Below are positions 16,729 through 23,424 of a DNA stretch of 33,539 bases, one piece after another. Numbering within the stretch: position 1 is the first letter of the stretch; the number at the start of each line of letters is the position of its first letter. Source of the stretch: Psychrobacillus insolitus. Its GTDB lineage: Bacteria > Bacillota > Bacilli > Bacillales_A > Planococcaceae. The stretch lies in assembly GCF_003254155.1 (NCBI RefSeq), contig NZ_QKZI01000014.1, positions 1 to 33,539 on the forward strand, written 5' to 3'. Made by a program: the position numbers and the translations under genes. The notes beneath the pieces were generated by a model. It made no database searches. It was given only the letters and a program-made list of their open reading frames with translations, and had not been told where the DNA came from.

Positions 16729-17109
16729 ACAATATATGACGTTGGTGAAATAAAACCCCTTTCTCAATCAAACAGGAGAATGGGATGGAATTTCACTAAT
16801 GTCATTTTTTTATCAATATCTCTGAAAAAAATCCTGATCCGCGCTGATTTCCGTTCCGAGCGGACGCTTTCCGTGGGGCGTGCGGTGAGCCTCCTCGTCG
16901 CGAAAACCGCGCTCCTGTGGGGTCTCACCTGTCACGCTAATCCCACTGGAGTCGCCGCTCGTAACGAAAATCAGTTAAGAGAATAGAGGAAACATAAGTT
17001 CAAATAGATAAAGAAAACAAGAATTGAAAAACTACAAAAATAAGACTACAGCGACAAAATAAATAAATTATAGCCGACTAAAATTCTTCACCAACGTCAT
17101 TTGATAAAG
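16729..17109. repeat. MITE-like element with 14-bp inverted ends, carrying a nested repeat
   Basis: The left end atgacgttggtgaa (16736-16749) is the exact inverse of ttcaccaacgtcat (17087-17100), and similarity continues a few bases beyond. The left end recurs at 32901-32925 (acaatatatgacgttggtgaaataa) and the right end at 33058-33133 and 1436-1514. It has no transposase or credible ORF. The centre contains a different repeat (16843-16976). It fills most of the pckA to 17330 gap. Confidence 0.65.
16843..16976. repeat. GC-rich Bacillaceae-type intergenic repeat with inverted ends
   Basis: The outer arms 16844-16863 and 16955-16974 are complementary at 18 of 20 positions. The interior is far more GC-rich than its surroundings. 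Very similar sequences (gctgatttccgttccgagcggacgctttcc type) are recalled as common in Bacillus-related genomes. The frame open across it is not a gene. Confidence 0.65.
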
Positions 17110-17162
17110 AATCCCCAAAAATAGAAGCTAGCACAGAAATTTGTGCTAGCTTTCTTTACAAT

Positions 17163-17330
17163 ATAAGAAAGTGAATAAAATTTCTGCATAATATGTCTAG
17201 CTTAAGCTGCCTCCTGGGCCAGCACGATGCTGGTCATATCTGTTATGCCACAGGATGTGGCGTTAATAACAGACCTACCACTTCCCCATTTGCTTCCTTA
17301 CGCAGTGATAGGCGCTTCCGCTTTTCTTAT
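17163..17330 (+). repeat. Second copy of the GTCTAGC...GGCGCTTCCGC repeat family
   Basis: It has the same boundary sequences as 13073-13326. The internal hairpins are conserved with changed bases: ccagc/gctgg (17219-17233) replaces cccgc/gcggg, and tctgttat/ataacaga (17239-17246, 17266-17273) replaces tctgc/gcaga around an identical gccacaggatgtggc. Its right edge reaches the stop codon of the leftward gene at 17330. Confidence 0.75.
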
Positions 17331-17776
17331 TATGTATGTTCTTCATAGTATTCAATGGTGGATGTTTGTGGAAATAGAGATGAAAATTTATCTGCTTCTT
17401 CTTCATTTACTTTATACAAAATGATTTCTGAACCATAATGGCCAATCTCTATCACTTCATCTCCCTCTTCGTGGAAAAACATTGTAAACCATTTAAGTCC
17501 ACCTTTAGAATCTATAGAGTTATCTCGTAAGAACACACGATTTTCTTCAGTTAGAGTTAATGTGAAAATTTGTATTAATCCCTCATCTTTAATGTTCGAA
17601 GCTTTTACACTTAATTCTTCAATAGCCGCTTTTTCTTCATCCCAACAATGAATGATAACTTCTTGAGATTCAGCCACATAACGATCCCATAGATTTCCCC
17701 AAAAACTTAAATCTACTGGAAAACCAGTTTTTTCATCTGTACTAGTTGTTTCTAACGATACAAGTACATGTCCCAT
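17330..17776 (-). CDS. Conserved-looking hypothetical protein in the ytkD-ytmA operon
   Basis: I do not recognise this 148-aa acidic, soluble protein. It has no signal peptide or membrane segment. Visible features are an SFWGNLWDRYVAESQEVIIHCWDEE stretch near residues 24-48 and a GLKWFTMFFHEEGDEVIEIGHYGSEIILYKV strand-rich stretch near residues 92-124. It begins 4 nt after the ytmA stop with AGAGGGG upstream, so it is translated with ytmA. The 3' end abuts a repeat element, whose edge may supply the stop codon; a longer ancestral C-terminus is possible. Confidence 0.75.
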   Translation of the reverse strand: MGHVLVSLETTSTDEKTGFPVDLSFWGNLWDRYVAESQEVIIHCWDEEKAAIEELSVKASNIKDEGLIQIFTLTLTEENRVFLRDNSIDSKGGLKWFTMFFHEEGDEVIEIGHYGSEIILYKVNEEEADKFSSLFPQTSTIEYYEEHT

Positions 17777-17779
17777 ATG

Positions 17780-18568
17780 TCATACCCCTCTCTGTTTTTT
17801 CATCCAAGTGCATGCATCTTTGACGATTTGTCTATTCACTTTACTTGGGAAAAAATGTGTATACTCCGAATAATACCAAGCTTCTACTATTTTATTATTC
17901 CCTAATAATGCTTGCTCTAAAACCAATGCATGTTCAAATGATACATTTGTATCTTTTCTTCCGTGAATGATAAGTGACGTAGCTTCTATCTCATTTATCA
18001 TCGTAAGCGCATCCCTTTTCTCATAAGCCTCCCTATTATTTGTAGGCGTTCCACCAATCACACGCTTCATCATTCTTCTCATATCATTTCTTTCTTCGTA
18101 TGTAAGATAAATATTAGAAACACCCGACCAAATGACAAGAGAGGTAATATCATTTCGTAAAATGGCTATCCAAAGTGCCATAATTCCACCTCTTGAAAAA
18201 GAAAATAGATGAATCCGATTAGGAAGACAAAATAGTTTTAGTACATCTAACCCATAAACAGCATCCATTCGATCCTCTCCAACAAATTCATCTTTTCCTT
18301 CCCCACCACGATTTCCACGATAATAAGGAGCAAATACAATGAACCCTTCTGATGCAATTTGTGCAATACGAGCAGGTCGTACCATACCGACACTTTGTAT
18401 GCCTCCCCGTAAATATAAAATCCCTTCATATTGCCCTTCTTTTTTAGGCTTAGCAAGCATCCCTTTTACTCGTAGACCACAGGACCAATATGTTATTTCT
18501 ATTAGGGTAATATTTGGATTAGGAGAAGGGTATACACGCATTCTTTCAATACTTCCATTTGGACTCAT
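17780..18568 (-). CDS. ytmA: Alpha/beta hydrolase of the prolyl-oligopeptidase type (YtmA)
   Basis: This is a 262-aa dienelactone-hydrolase/S9-like protein. Conserved stretches are LRVKGMLAKP near residue 33, LYLRGGIQSVGMVRPARIAQIASEGF near residue 50, YRGNRGGEGKDEF near residue 80, the nucleophile elbow FSFSRGGIMA near residue 121, LIIHGRKDTNVS and YYSEYTHFFP (His). The elbow is S-x-S-x-G: the first glycine of G-x-S-x-G is serine, but the nucleophile serine remains. The substrate is unknown. The start ATG 18568 lies inside the last codons of ytkD (23-nt overlap) with AAAGGTGA 6 nt upstream, so it is translationally coupled. Confidence 0.87.
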   Translation of the reverse strand: MSPNGSIERMRVYPSPNPNITLIEITYWSCGLRVKGMLAKPKKEGQYEGILYLRGGIQSVGMVRPARIAQIASEGFIVFAPYYRGNRGGEGKDEFVGEDRMDAVYGLDVLKLFCLPNRIHLFSFSRGGIMALWIAILRNDITSLVIWSGVSNIYLTYEERNDMRRMMKRVIGGTPTNNREAYEKRDALTMINEIEATSLIIHGRKDTNVSFEHALVLEQALLGNNKIVEAWYYSEYTHFFPSKVNRQIVKDACTWMKKQRGV

Positions 18569-19019
18569 ATTCTTTCACCTTTTCTATGATTGCTTGCATC
18601 CCAGCATCTTTCATATGGAAGCTTAACGCAGAACAATTTATAAATTCATCATTTGTTAACCAAACTACACCTTCTGTTTCGTGGCTTGTCAGACCTTCAT
18701 GAATTTGAACAACATTTGCAACAAAAATTGCCTTACAAAAAGGAAGTTCATCATGAACCATATACTCTGCAATCCATTCAAGTTCTCCTATCAGCACATT
18801 CGTCTCCTCGAGCGTTTCGCGAATAGCGGCTTCTACAAGCGTTTCATTTTTTTCTACTTTTCCACCAGGAAATTCAATTCCACGTCTTGGATGTTTGGTT
18901 AAAAGCCATGTGTTTTTATACTTGGCTAGCACCAATACATGCATTGTCTTTATTGGAAAGGATTCTTTTACAAATGATAATTCTACTTGAATTCCATTTA
19001 AATCTTGAAAAGAAATCAT
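18546..19019 (-). CDS. ytkD: Nudix hydrolase, 8-oxo-dGTP/nucleotide diphosphatase (YtkD)
   Basis: This is a 157-aa Nudix protein. The Nudix box GGKVEKNETLVEAAIRETLEET lies near residue 49 after RGIEFP, with the metal-binding REtlEE helix intact; the usual following glycine is asparagine. YtkD of B. subtilis sanitises oxidised nucleotides and prevents mutation. ATG 19019 with a GGGGGAG site is chosen; the frame is open to 19082 but that part is low-complexity and lacks a ribosome-binding site. It is first of three leftward genes (ytkD, ytmA, hypothetical). Confidence 0.88.
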   Translation of the reverse strand: MISFQDLNGIQVELSFVKESFPIKTMHVLVLAKYKNTWLLTKHPRRGIEFPGGKVEKNETLVEAAIRETLEETNVLIGELEWIAEYMVHDELPFCKAIFVANVVQIHEGLTSHETEGVVWLTNDEFINCSALSFHMKDAGMQAIIEKVKEYESKWKY

Positions 19020-19065
19020 GGTTTCTCCCCCTCGTTCGTTTAGTAATTTTAGCATAAGTATGAAA

Positions 19066-19104
19066 GAAATGCGCAGGAGCACAGGCCGCTTACGCTAGAC
19101 AGTA
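19066..19104 (-). repeat. Short fragment of the GTCTAGC repeat family
   Basis: On the minus strand it reads GTCTAGCGTAAGCGGCC then GCTCCTGCGCA, the same modules as at 4411-4470. It lies between the terminator of the 49-aa gene and ytkD. Confidence 0.55.
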
Positions 19105-19137
19105 TGAAAAAAGACTTAGCTGCCACGCTAAGTCTTT
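19104..19137 (-). terminator. Terminator after the 49-aa gene
   Basis: Perfect 11-bp arms aaagacttagc (19110-19120) and gctaagtcttt (19127-19137) are followed on the minus strand by a T-run. Confidence 0.85.
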
Positions 19138-19143
19138 GATAAT

Positions 19144-19293
19144 TTATTCTTTTGCTTTGTAATTTTTTCCTCCTTCTTCTCTATTTTGTGCTTGGTTCAC
19201 TTTAGATTTATCCTGAGGAGATTGATTTAAAATTGAACTTGCATTTCGATATGTTATAGGCGTTTCATTTCCTTTTCGATTGATCGTTTTCAT
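19144..19293 (-). CDS. Small hydrophilic protein, 49 aa
   Basis: The translation begins MKTINRKGNETPITYRNASS and ends GGKNYKAKE. It is rich in N, Q, K and S with no cysteine or membrane segment, and looks disordered. Support for translation is strong: AAAGGAGG lies 10 nt upstream, the start ATG shares one base with the stop of the preceding gene (TAATG), and a terminator follows. I do not recognise the family. A small sporulation or stress protein is possible, but this is a guess. Confidence 0.8.
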   Translation of the reverse strand: MKTINRKGNETPITYRNASSILNQSPQDKSKVNQAQNREEGGKNYKAKE

Positions 19294-19622
19294 TAATAGT
19301 TTACCTCCTTTCGTAGCGTAAAGTAGGGTAGCTGTTCGATAAATGACCTTGCTTCGTCTGTACCAAATTCATGAATCCATGCATACACTTTTTTTATTCT
19401 TATGTCATACTCATCATTTTCACCGTCTAAATGATAAGGCTTTATAGGCACATGCGCTCTCCAGAAATTTTTACTTTGAACTTGTTTGAGCTGATCAAAC
19501 AGTCTTTCAAAAACTTTTATTTCATTTCTTTGGGCTGTAACTTCATATTCCCAAGCTGACTCATCCGGAAAAGCATACATTTGCTGATGATTTATGGAGA
19601 TATATACTTTGTATAAAGTCAT
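19293..19622 (-). CDS. Hypothetical protein, 109 aa
   Basis: The protein begins MTLYKVYISINHQQMYAFPD and contains aromatic-rich stretches (ESAWEYEVTAQRNEIKVFERLFDQL; FWRAHVPIKPYHLDGENDEYD). It is soluble with no signal peptide. It looks like a conserved Bacillales hypothetical, but I cannot name a family. ATG 19622 is chosen over the upstream frame start (19676) because AAAAGGA lies 9 nt before it and the extension runs into the dps terminator. It is coupled by a 1-nt overlap to the 49-aa gene. Confidence 0.8.
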   Translation of the reverse strand: MTLYKVYISINHQQMYAFPDESAWEYEVTAQRNEIKVFERLFDQLKQVQSKNFWRAHVPIKPYHLDGENDEYDIRIKKVYAWIHEFGTDEARSFIEQLPYFTLRKEVNY

Positions 19623-19660
19623 TTTCACACATCCTTTTATAAAAGTATGTCCAAAAAACG

Positions 19661-19691
19661 AAAAAGCATGCACCAAAAATCTGGCGCATAC
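19661..19691 (-). terminator. dps terminator
   Basis: Arms gcatgcacca (19666-19675) and tggcgcatac (19682-19691) pair with two wobble positions. A TTTTT run follows on the minus strand. Confidence 0.75.
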
Positions 19692-19711
19692 TTTATCAAA
19701 TTTATCACACT

Positions 19712-20173
19712 TTATGATTTACTAGACGTATTTGTATCCCCTAAAAATGCATTGAGCATCCATTGGTGTTTTTCGATTTGTTGATAGACAGCATTTAAAA
19801 CATCCTCCGTCATATCATCTTCATCTTTTGCCGCTTCATCCATACCTTTTTTTAATGATTTCATAATTTTATTAAAATCTTTTACAATTATTTCAACCAT
19901 TTCATCGGCAGTTTCTTTATTTGAAGCTTCTTTTACAACTGAATGCTCTAAATGTTCAGCCAAAGTAGCTACTGGAGTTCCTCCAAGTGTTAACAAACGC
20001 TCAGCGATTTCATCCATATGTAGCGTTGCTTCGTTATATAATTCTTCAAATTTTGCATGTAAAGTAAAGAAAGAAGGTCCTTTTACATACCAATGGAAAT
20101 TGTGTAACTTTGTATACATAACCGACCAAGTTGCAACTTGCTTGTTTAGCTCTTTATTCAATGCTGCTGACAT
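19712..20173 (-). CDS. dps: Dps/ferritin-like DNA-protecting protein
   Basis: This is a 153-aa four-helix Dps family protein. Dodecamers oxidise and store iron and protect DNA during peroxide stress or starvation. The intersubunit ferroxidase ligands are present in LHNFHWYVKGPSFFTLHAKFEELY and HMDEIAERLLTLGG (near residues 23-70). The start ATG 20173 (MSAALNKE) is preceded by AAGGGAG; the frame extends to 20227 without a better site. It corresponds to the ytkB/dps locus of Bacillus. I looked for a PerR box upstream and found only AT-rich sequence without a convincing match. Confidence 0.92.
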   Translation of the reverse strand: MSAALNKELNKQVATWSVMYTKLHNFHWYVKGPSFFTLHAKFEELYNEATLHMDEIAERLLTLGGTPVATLAEHLEHSVVKEASNKETADEMVEIIVKDFNKIMKSLKKGMDEAAKDEDDMTEDVLNAVYQQIEKHQWMLNAFLGDTNTSSKS

Positions 20174-20274
20174 AATCTTGTCACTCTCCCTTAAATAATA
20201 GTTGCTTTCTCTTTTAATATACCTCATTATTCCTTACAATAAACTTAAACAATATAATTATGGAGTGATTGATC

Positions 20275-20400
20275 ATGGTATTTTGGATTTTAGGTTTAGC
20301 AGTAATTGTTAGTGTAGTTGGCTTTACTTTTTTATATAAACTAGCGATGAATGACAAGTCCGATAGTATTGATCCTAAACCAAAAAGTGTAGAGAAATAA
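20275..20400 (+). CDS. Small single-pass membrane protein (YtzI-like)
   Basis: This is a 41-aa peptide with one hydrophobic segment ([20 protein letters not shown]) and a charged C-terminal tail ending KPKSVEK. GGAGTGA lies 7 nt upstream of ATG 20275. Its stop and the yidD start share a base (TAATG), which argues for translation and coupling. The position next to a YidD/YtjA gene resembles YtzI of Bacillus; that name is tentative. Confidence 0.75.
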   Translation: MVFWILGLAVIVSVVGFTFLYKLAMNDKSDSIDPKPKSVEK

Positions 20401-20633
20401 TGAAGAAATTACTGATAGGTATTATTCGCATATACCAAAAGTTCATTTCTCCATTGTCACCTCCAAGTTGTCGATTCTATCCCACATGTTCTCATTATGG
20501 ATTAGAAGCAGTAGAAAAACACGGTTCCATAAAGGGCAGTTATTTGGCAGTAAAGAGAATCTCTAAATGTCATCCCTTTCATGAAGGTGGATTTGACCCC
20601 GTTCCAGATGAGTGGCCTTTGAAGAAAAAATAA
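20400..20633 (+). CDS. yidD: Membrane protein insertion efficiency factor YidD (YtjA)
   Basis: This is a 77-aa UPF0161 family protein. The conserved pattern is complete: [34 protein letters not shown] near residues 9-42, then [25 protein letters not shown]. YidD aids YidC-dependent membrane insertion, bound peripherally through an amphipathic N-terminus. It is translated from the TAATG junction with the preceding small membrane protein, an arrangement that may tie the two together functionally. A terminator overlaps its end. Confidence 0.95.
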   Translation: MKKLLIGIIRIYQKFISPLSPPSCRFYPTCSHYGLEAVEKHGSIKGSYLAVKRISKCHPFHEGGFDPVPDEWPLKKK

Positions 20634-20649
20634 TTCAAAGGCTTTTTTT
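20615..20649 (+). terminator. yidD terminator
   Basis: Perfect 9-bp arms gcctttgaa (20615-20623, inside the yidD coding end) and ttcaaaggc (20634-20642) are followed by ttttttt (20643-20649). Confidence 0.85.
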
Positions 20650-20701
20650 CTTGCCTTTTATTAAAAAGTGCTGTAAGCTAATAAAGTTCTTATTTTTTAA
20701 A

Positions 20702-20716
20702 ACGTAATGGTTACTA
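20702..20716 (+). promoter_or_regulatory. Possible Zur operator upstream of znuA
   Basis: ACGTAATGGTTACTA matches the Bacillus Zur box TCGTAATNATTACGA at 11 of 14 defined positions. It sits 18 bp before the start codon of a zinc-binding lipoprotein gene. The gene context supports it, but the right half is imperfect. Confidence 0.45.
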
Positions 20717-20734
20717 TTTAGGAGATGAAAAAAG

Positions 20735-21724
20735 TTGAAGAAAACTTCCCTTATACTATTAGTTTTACTACTAACCTTATTTACAGCTGCATGTGGCAAT
20801 CAAGAAGCAACAAGTACTGAAGAGAATAATACCATTCAAATCTATACAACTGTCTATCCACTACAGTATTTTGCTGAACGAATTGGCGGAGATGCCGTAA
20901 ATGTAGCATCAATATATCCAGCTGGAGCAAATGAGCACACATTTGAACCAACACAAAAAGATATGATCGCACTTGCTGATGCTGATTTATTTTTCTACAT
21001 AGGATTAGGTTTAGAAGGATTTGTTGAGAACGCTAAAAAAACATTGACGGGTGAAAATGTAAAATTAGTTGCAGCAGTAGATTCCGTATCTGATGATCTG
21101 TTAATGACAAGTGACCATGATGATCACGAAGAAGTAGCTACTGAGGAAGAACATGAAGAAGTTGTCCTTGAAGAGACTGGTCACGAAGGGCATGATCACG
21201 GAGAAACAGATCCTCATGTTTGGATTTCACCTAAAATTAGTCAAAGTCTTGCTTTATCTATAAAAGACTCGCTAATTGAAGCTGCTCCAGATCAAAAAGA
21301 ACTATTCGTACAAAACTATGATGTATTAGTAGAAGAATTACAACAGTTAGATACCGATTTTGACGAAATGGCGCATGCTGCTACTAACAAAACATTCTTC
21401 GTATCCCATGAAGCTTTCGGTTATATTGCTAACACATACGGTTTAGAACAAATAGCTATCGCTGGTCTAAACTCCCAAAATGAGCCTTCTCAAAAAGAAC
21501 TGACTGCAATTATTAAGCTAGCAAAAGAACATGAAATTGAATATATTCTGTTTGAACAAAATATTTCCTCTAAACTTACAGAAGTTATCCAACAAGAAGT
21601 TGGAGCAAAAAATTTAATATTGCATAATTTAGGAGTTCTATCCCAAGAAGACATTGATAACAACGAAACATACTTTACCTTGATGAACAAAAACTTAGAA
21701 ACATTAAAAACTGTTTTAAATTAA
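20735..21724 (+). CDS. znuA: Zinc ABC transporter substrate-binding lipoprotein (ZnuA/AdcA-like)
   Basis: This is a 329-aa cluster A-I metal-binding protein. A lipoprotein signal is at residues 1-20 (LLTLFTAAC, with Cys20 as the lipidation site). Metal ligands fit the family: HTFEP near residue 68, the acidic His-rich loop (HDDHEE... HEGHDHGETDPHVW) near residues 126-160, SHEAFGYIANTYGL near residue 223 and a late acidic segment. The His-rich loop favours zinc over manganese. The start is TTG at 20735, set by GGAGA upstream and by the signal peptide; the nearby ATG 20725 is out of frame. No permease or ATPase gene is adjacent, so partners must be elsewhere. Confidence 0.9.
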   Translation: MKKTSLILLVLLLTLFTAACGNQEATSTEENNTIQIYTTVYPLQYFAERIGGDAVNVASIYPAGANEHTFEPTQKDMIALADADLFFYIGLGLEGFVENAKKTLTGENVKLVAAVDSVSDDLLMTSDHDDHEEVATEEEHEEVVLEETGHEGHDHGETDPHVWISPKISQSLALSIKDSLIEAAPDQKELFVQNYDVLVEELQQLDTDFDEMAHAATNKTFFVSHEAFGYIANTYGLEQIAIAGLNSQNEPSQKELTAIIKLAKEHEIEYILFEQNISSKLTEVIQQEVGAKNLILHNLGVLSQEDIDNNETYFTLMNKNLETLKTVLN

Positions 21725-21732
21725 TAAGTACA

Positions 21733-21773
21733 ATCACCTAATGTTAAATCAATCGACATTAGGTGATTTTTTT
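21733..21773 (+). terminator. znuA terminator, overlapping the menE 3' end
   Basis: Perfect 12-bp arms (21733-21744 and 21756-21767) are followed by ttttttt on the plus strand. The menE stop (21751-21749) is in the loop and its last codons form the right arm, so the convergent genes share this DNA. Confidence 0.85.
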
Positions 21774-23191
21774 ATTGTATTTAATAATTCTCTTCTTAGC
21801 AATTTATTTGAAGCACTTCTAGGAAGCTGTTCCACGATATAATAGTCAACTGGTTGCTTATAGCTTGCTAATTTGTCTTTCACAAACTCTTTTAATTCCT
21901 CAATTGATGCATCTTTTTTTAAAACTACAAATGCTACTGGAACTTTTCCCCATGTATCATCTGATCTCCCTGTTACTCCTGCTTCCTTGACAGCAGAATG
22001 TTTTGTTAAAACTTGCTCAATTTCTGCTGGATAAATATTTTCACCACCGGAAATAATCATATCTGAGCGGCGATCTAAGACGAATAGATAACCTTCCTCA
22101 TCTAAGTAACCAATGTCCCCCGTATGAAGCCATCCGTTCACTTGTGGGTTAATAGAAGACGCGTTTCCAACATAACCAGTTGTAACATGTGGGCCTTTAA
22201 TGCAAATTTCACCAATTTTTTCTTCTCCATCAATCTTTACATCTGCAAAAAATAATGGTTTTCCAGCTGATCCTAATTTTCGGATTGCATCTTCAGCTGC
22301 CAAAGTAGTTGTCTGAGAAGAAGTTTCTGTCATTCCATACGATTGCAAAACAGGTATGTTCCGTTCAATTGCTCGCTCCAAATAATTTAGGGGAACAGGA
22401 CCTCCTCCTACAATCATTGATTGGAACGTGTTTGGGAACAAAAGATTCTTCTTCTCCAGTATAGTGATCATTCTTTCTAGCGACACAGCAACAATAGACA
22501 TTCTTGTAACAGTTCCAGTCAAAATTTCTTCCACTGCTTTTTCTGCATCGAACTTGGAATGTAAACTAACAGTCATTCCATACAAAACAGAACGCATTAA
22601 TATAGAAAATCCACTAATATGAAATAGAGGCATATTACATAACCAACAATCATTCGGTTGCACGCCAATATTAAGTGCAGACCCTGTTGCACTCATAACA
22701 TGATTTTCAAGTGATTGACGAACTCCTTTTGCTCTCCCTGTTGTTCCAGATGTATACATAATGGTAATCGTTCGCTGTCTTGGCCACTCTTTTTCAATTT
22801 CTAATTGCGTTGGTATAGCTGCATAAACATCCTTAAAGGAAATAATGTTAGCAGATGCTAAATTTCTTTTTTCGTGCGAATCTACTAACAAATAGTCTGC
22901 TTGGCTATCTGCTAATTGATAGCTCAATTCTTCTTCTGTTAATCGTTCATTTAACATAACTAATTCACAGCCTAGTTGCATGCAACCATGTAAGGCAAAC
23001 ATTAATTCCTGATTAGAAGAAGCTAAAATAGCAATTCTCATACCAGGTTGTATACCTTTTGAGCTGAGTTTCTGAGCAAATAGCGTCGCTTCTTGATACA
23101 TTTGATCAAATGTCCAGTCTTCCCCCGAAAACCTTAGCCCTACTCTATTCGGCGTTAATGCAGCTCTCTTTGCCAATAAATTTGGATACAT
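21749..23191 (-). CDS. menE: o-Succinylbenzoate-CoA ligase
   Basis: This is a 480-aa acyl-adenylate-forming (ANL) enzyme that activates o-succinylbenzoate with CoA and ATP for menaquinone synthesis. Motifs are the phosphate loop TIMYTSGTTGRAKGV near residue 142, QSYGMTETSSQ near residue 282, GDIGYLDEEGYLFVLDRRSDMIISGGENIYP near residue 365 and a C-terminal KLASYKQP domain. ATG 23191 has AAAGGGG 10 nt upstream; the longer frame to 23251 is part of a repeat element. It is separated from menB by a terminator and that repeat, so it may need its own promoter. Confidence 0.95.
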   Translation of the reverse strand: MYPNLLAKRAALTPNRVGLRFSGEDWTFDQMYQEATLFAQKLSSKGIQPGMRIAILASSNQELMFALHGCMQLGCELVMLNERLTEEELSYQLADSQADYLLVDSHEKRNLASANIISFKDVYAAIPTQLEIEKEWPRQRTITIMYTSGTTGRAKGVRQSLENHVMSATGSALNIGVQPNDCWLCNMPLFHISGFSILMRSVLYGMTVSLHSKFDAEKAVEEILTGTVTRMSIVAVSLERMITILEKKNLLFPNTFQSMIVGGGPVPLNYLERAIERNIPVLQSYGMTETSSQTTTLAAEDAIRKLGSAGKPLFFADVKIDGEEKIGEICIKGPHVTTGYVGNASSINPQVNGWLHTGDIGYLDEEGYLFVLDRRSDMIISGGENIYPAEIEQVLTKHSAVKEAGVTGRSDDTWGKVPVAFVVLKKDASIEELKEFVKDKLASYKQPVDYYIVEQLPRSASNKLLRRELLNTIKKSPNVD

Positions 23192-23211
23192 TAATAATAA
23201 ACCCCTTTCAA

Positions 23212-23367
23212 TAAGAAAAGCGCAAGCGCCTATTACTGCCCCGACAGGCAAATGGGGAATCGCGAGGAGGCAGCTCCTCAGCCACCGCAGTGATTCCCCA
23301 TTTGACCCCGAGGGGCAAGGCGCTGGAGCTAGACAGTTTATGCAGAAATTTTATATACTTTCTTATC
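23212..23367 (-). repeat. Third copy of the GTCTAGC...GGCGCTTGCGC repeat family, between menB and menE
   Basis: On the minus strand it opens with the same aaagtatataaaatttctgc leader and GTCTAGC, and closes with AGGCGCTTGCGCTTTTCTTAT. The interior has a long inverted repeat (caaatggggaatc and gattccccatttg). It lacks the gccacaggatgtggc core of copies 1 and 2. The menE ribosome-binding site lies a few bases beyond its edge. With the menB terminator it fills the 233-bp menB-menE gap. Confidence 0.75.
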
Positions 23368-23370
23368 TAA

Positions 23371-23398
23371 TAAAAAAACTGCCCTTTTAAAAGGACAG
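23371..23398 (-). terminator. Terminator after menB
   Basis: On the minus strand CTGTCCTTTT and AAAAGGGCAG pair (one G-U) at 23398-23379 with no unpaired loop bases listed between them, followed by a TTTTTTT run at 23378-23372. It separates menB from menE. Confidence 0.8.
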
Positions 23399-23424
23399 CT
23401 ACTTTAACATTCATTCTCCACTAA

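Noticed and set aside
16780-16986. Plus-strand 68-codon frame
   Set aside because: It runs through the GC-rich inverted-end repeat at 16843-16976; it has no plausible ribosome-binding site or protein character.
17227-17424. Plus-strand 65-codon frame
   Set aside because: It joins repeat sequence to the antisense of the 17330-17776 gene and has no independent support.
20174-20274. PerR operator upstream of dps
   Set aside because: AT-rich strings such as ataattat are present, but no stretch matches the TTATAATNATTATAA box well enough to claim a site.
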